5,682 bases of DNA, taken from Candidatus Hecatellales archaeon ex4484_218 (GTDB lineage Archaea; Thermoproteota; Bathyarchaeia; Hecatellales; Hecatellaceae). A program made the translations under genes and the position numbers. Every line of letters begins with the position of its first letter. Position 1 is the stretch's first letter. The notes beneath the pieces were generated by a model. It worked only from the letters and a program-made list of their open reading frames with translations, ran no database searches and was not told where the DNA came from. Where the stretch lies: NCBI GenBank assembly GCA_002254975.1, contig NJEB01000047.1, forward strand, positions 1-5,682. Reading direction: 5' to 3'. Shown here piece by piece: positions 4,478 through 5,682 of the stretch.

Positions 4478-4504
4478 AACTCTTACCTAGAAAAATGCTT
4501 CAAC

Positions 4505-4514
4505 AAATATAAAG
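4505..4514 (-). promoter_or_regulatory. TATA box of the RIO1-KH operon
   Basis: CTTTATATTT on the minus strand is the most canonical archaeal TATA box in the window. Its centre near 4510 predicts a start near 4484 and a leader of about 24 bases that includes AAGGGG. It lies after the DHH stop codon, so the three-gene operon can be transcribed independently of the DHH gene. Confidence 0.55.
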
Positions 4515-4550
4515 GATAATCTTTATAGTTGTACTCTTCAAAATATAAAC

Positions 4551-5682
4551 TTATTTTCCACCTAAAACATCTAAATCTTCAACAAATTTCTTTTCTTTAC
4601 CCTTCAAAACCACACCTGATGCAGCAACCGAATGTCCATCACCAAAACCACCATTTTTTTCACATGCTTCAGGTAAAATTTTTGAAAGTGGAGGTTTTTT
4701 TCCTTCACCTATCATTTGACCAAGCAATTTTGGTGTTCTAGCTGAAATTTTTACATAGTTTTTGGTTAAGGAACCATATCCAGGTATGGTTGGTTGCATA
4801 TTCATAATTCCAACTAAATATTTTTTTGGGTTAACAATTTTTTGGAAGCTTAGATAAGAACAGAAGCTTCCAATAACTTTTGTTCCCATTCCACTAAAAT
4901 TATCGTAGGCATGAAACCATTGAACATTTTTAAGCTGAATTAATCCTTCCTTCCTAATTTTTTCTAACATTTTTTGGTTTGCAATTCTACGTTTTTCCTC
5001 AAGTTTTCCAATAAATTTTTCTATAGTTGGGTTTAATCCTTCTAAGCAAACCTTTATACCTTTTTCAGGGCCTCCCTCATAGTAACCAACAGAACCTAAA
5101 ACTGAAAGCATTGTTGAAATTCTTTTATAGGATAAAGGTTTACCTAAAACAGAAATTTTGTAGTCTTCACCAAATCTAGATTTTGAAGTTTCAACCAAAC
5201 CTTTTTCTAAAGCATCTTTTAAGGCTTCCTTATTCAACCCTGAAATTGGTCCAGGAATTTCAGCTGAACCAATAATTGAAAGATAAGCTAAATCCATGTT
5301 TTGTTTGTTTAATATTTTAGCAAAAAAGTAGGTAACAGTTGCACCTGAAGCTTCCTTTTCACCACTAATCCCAAAAATTTCAGGATTTAAATTGTAAACC
5401 ATAGGGTCCTTAGACTGAGTAAAATCATGATGGTCTAAAATTAAAGTTAAATTTTTTGACTTATTTTTTTCTGAAATTTTTTCAGCATGAGCTGAACCAA
5501 TATCAGTATAAATAAAGATTTTTCCCTCATCAGAATGAAGTTTTTCGATAATTTCCGGAAAAAGTTTTTCAAGACAGATTGTTTTAACTGTAAAATTTTC
5601 TCTTTCTAAAGCTTTTTTTACTATTGCTGATGAACATAAACCATCAGCATCATCATGATGAATAATTAAGGTTTCCTTAATC
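4551..5682 (-). CDS. archaeal RecJ-like DHH/DHHA1 phosphoesterase (5' end outside window)
   Basis: At least 376 residues; the frame is open from the right edge (first full codon 5679-5681) to TAA at 4551-4553, and an internal ATG at 5402 is not the start because catalytic motifs lie before it. Counting from the edge: motif I HHDDADG (8-14), motif II YTDIGS (58-63), motif III LDHHD (82-86), then a DHHA1 domain with GGFGDGHSVAASG (344-356) holding the glycine-rich substrate-binding loop and His350. These Asp/His residues bind two Mn2+ ions for phosphodiester hydrolysis. Sequences such as NLNPEIFGISG and SGATVTYFFAKIL match archaeal RecJ-like proteins, the family containing the GINS-associated nuclease GAN and oligoribonuclease-like members. 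Motif IV, normally with an Asp around GAxxD, reads GSAEIPG (138-144) with Glu but no Asp. Only a short N-terminus seems missing. Roles in replication-fork processing or short oligonucleotide degradation are both possible. Confidence 0.92.
   Translation of the reverse strand, partial: IKETLIIHHDDADGLCSSAIVKKALERENFTVKTICLEKLFPEIIEKLHSDEGKIFIYTDIGSAHAEKISEKNKSKNLTLILDHHDFTQSKDPMVYNLNPEIFGISGEKEASGATVTYFFAKILNKQNMDLAYLSIIGSAEIPGPISGLNKEALKDALEKGLVETSKSRFGEDYKISVLGKPLSYKRISTMLSVLGSVGYYEGGPEKGIKVCLEGLNPTIEKFIGKLEEKRRIANQKMLEKIRKEGLIQLKNVQWFHAYDNFSGMGTKVIGSFCSYLSFQKIVNPKKYLVGIMNMQPTIPGYGSLTKNYVKISARTPKLLGQMIGEGKKPPLSKILPEACEKNGGFGDGHSVAASGVVLKGKEKKFVEDLDVLGGK

Noticed and set aside
4529..4741. 70-codon plus-strand open frame at the 3' end of the DHH gene
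   Set aside because: Antisense to the conserved DHHA1 domain; His/Gln/Leu-rich composition is typical of a shadow frame.
1..5682. tRNA or rRNA genes, CRISPR arrays, insertion-sequence ends or restriction/defence cassettes
   Set aside because: No GC-rich islands, regularly spaced repeats, transposase motifs or terminal inverted repeats were seen on either strand.

Overview
The window is a piece of a low-GC archaeal chromosome (roughly one third GC, judged by eye). The archaeal assignment rests on gene content: a RIO1-type kinase followed by a two-KH-domain Dim2/Pno1-like protein, an archaeal RecJ-like DHH phosphoesterase, an archaeal-style Hsp20 and TATA-type promoters with AT-rich boxes about 26 nt before inferred transcription starts. 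I cannot name the lineage securely; an uncultivated Thermoproteota/Bathyarchaeia-like or other low-GC archaeon would fit. I see no insertion sequence, CRISPR array, tRNA or rRNA.

Layout, left to right. At 1-77 is the 5' end of a minus-strand gene that leaves the window. At 185-727 (minus) is an unrecognised protein that looks like two winged-helix domains joined by a charged helix. A 200-base divergent promoter region follows. The plus strand then carries three genes: a small zinc-ribbon protein (960-1157), an Hsp20 small heat-shock protein (1206-1733) and a SIRT5/CobB-type NAD-dependent deacylase (1847-2614). Hsp20 and the sirtuin each have their own TATA-like box and Shine-Dalgarno site. 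A gene-poor convergent gap (2615-2882) holds a short broken reading frame, a small repeat cluster and likely terminators. On the minus strand, read from 4460 down to 2883, a compact operon encodes a basic 74-residue protein of unknown function, RIO1 kinase and the KH protein. Further right, a DHH/DHHA1 phosphoesterase (4551-5682) runs in from beyond the window edge.

Togetherness. The RIO1-KH pair belongs to small ribosomal subunit maturation, and the small basic protein at the head of that operon sits where many archaea carry aIF1A, so it is a candidate ribosome or rRNA-binding partner. The DHH protein belongs to the family of archaeal GINS-associated nucleases and nanoRNase-like enzymes, so it concerns replication, repair or oligonucleotide turnover. 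The plus-strand genes concern protein quality control and acyl-lysine removal.

The most useful leads are the unknown 74-residue protein, the altered motif IV of the DHH enzyme, the tandem winged-helix protein, and an 11-residue aromatic periodicity in the N-terminal arm of Hsp20. I do not see convincing evidence of a wholly new multi-gene system.
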